Part shown: piece by piece, positions 63,931-64,000 of the stretch
Position numbering within the stretch: position 1 is the first letter of the stretch
How the letters are laid out: the number at the start of each line of letters is the position of its first letter
Assembly (NCBI GenBank): GCA_963827785.1
Contig: CAWHCT010000020.1
Coordinates: 186,001 to 250,000 of the forward strand
Length of the DNA stretch: 64,000 bases
Source: Site-B1 sp963827785
Lineage (GTDB): Bacteria > Bacteroidota > Bacteroidia > Flavobacteriales > Flavobacteriaceae
Reading direction: 5' to 3'
Made by a program: the position numbers and the translations under genes
The notes under the pieces: generated by a model
What the model was told of the DNA's origin: nothing
What the model saw: only the letters and a program-made list of their open reading frames with translations
Databases searched by the model: none

Positions 63931-64000
63931 TTATAAGCTTAAATTAATAGAGTCTATGTACTCCAAAACTTCATCCTTCCCAATTCCTTTAGAAGCTGAT
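63931..64000 (-). CDS. C-terminal end of an unidentified gene (partial)
   Basis: On the minus strand an open frame enters from beyond base 64000 and ends at TAA (63931-63933). Only about 22 residues are visible (SKGIGKDEVLEYIDSINLSL at the end). This is too short for identification. The stop lies directly after the gldC stop, so the genes are convergent. Confidence 0.45.
   Translation of the reverse strand, partial: SASKGIGKDEVLEYIDSINLSL

Noticed and set aside
1..64000. tRNA, rRNA, CRISPR array, prophage or IS element.
   Set aside because: No cloverleaf, rRNA-like block, regularly spaced repeat, integrase or transposase was seen in either strand.

Overview
The window is AT-rich bacterial DNA that reads as a chromosomal segment of a marine- or soil-type Flavobacteriia member (phylum Bacteroidota). 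Several things point that way: gliding-motility genes (gldA, gldB, gldC), a secreted protein with a type IX secretion C-terminal tail, promoters resembling TTG-N18-21-TAnnTTTG, few Shine-Dalgarno sites, a split B12-dependent methionine synthase, and an arginine operon with an ArgF' type transcarbamylase. No rRNA, tRNA, CRISPR array, IS element or prophage was seen.

Layout: 0-3.3 kb holds the end of the ilv operon (ilvN tail, ilvC) and a GapN-type dehydrogenase. 3.4-12.7 kb is a complete arginine operon (GNAT acetyltransferase, argG, argC, proC, argD, argF', argB, argE, argH) preceded by an Arg-rich leader ORF and a second small Arg/Pro-containing ORF. 12.8-16 kb has a split ThrE-type exporter, a secreted CotH-like protein and a membrane protein. 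16-18.3 kb is leuAB on the minus strand. 20-24 kb is a SAM-riboswitch-controlled methionine block (metY, metX, metZ-like), followed by an Rrf2 regulator and a cysH-cysD-cysN sulfate assimilation operon (24.4-27.5 kb). A second SAM riboswitch at 27.6 kb precedes the two-part methionine synthase and metF. 32.4-35.3 kb has a PagL-like outer membrane protein, a lipoprotein and gldA. 35.4-39.5 kb is a Phe/Tyr operon (pheA, aminotransferase, tyrA, DAHP synthase-chorismate mutase) behind a well-formed aromatic leader-peptide attenuator. 39.5-52.6 kb is housekeeping (rsgA, dtd, aroA, queA, rlmN, polyprenyl synthase), a DUF3857 protein, a T9SS cargo protein and an ECF sigma/anti-sigma/outer-membrane-protein trio. 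52.6-57.6 kb has gene remnants, a two-subunit molybdenum hydroxylase and a secreted S15/CocE hydrolase. 57.7-64 kb holds dnaG, a NarL-type regulator, nadE, gldB and gldC.

Functionally the window is dominated by amino-acid biosynthesis, each block with its own visible control: peptide leaders for Arg and for Phe/Tyr/Trp, SAM riboswitches for Met, and probably an Rrf2 repressor for Cys.

At least nine genes carry single-base frame breaks, mostly one extra base, clustered at 23, 28-29, 33.3-33.8, 36, 48.8, 49.7 and 50.1 kb. These include genes unlikely to be dispensable, so uncorrected sequencing insertions are more likely than real decay. The clearest unusual biology is the pair of leader-peptide systems and a family of palindromic repeats whose tails supply start codons to downstream genes.
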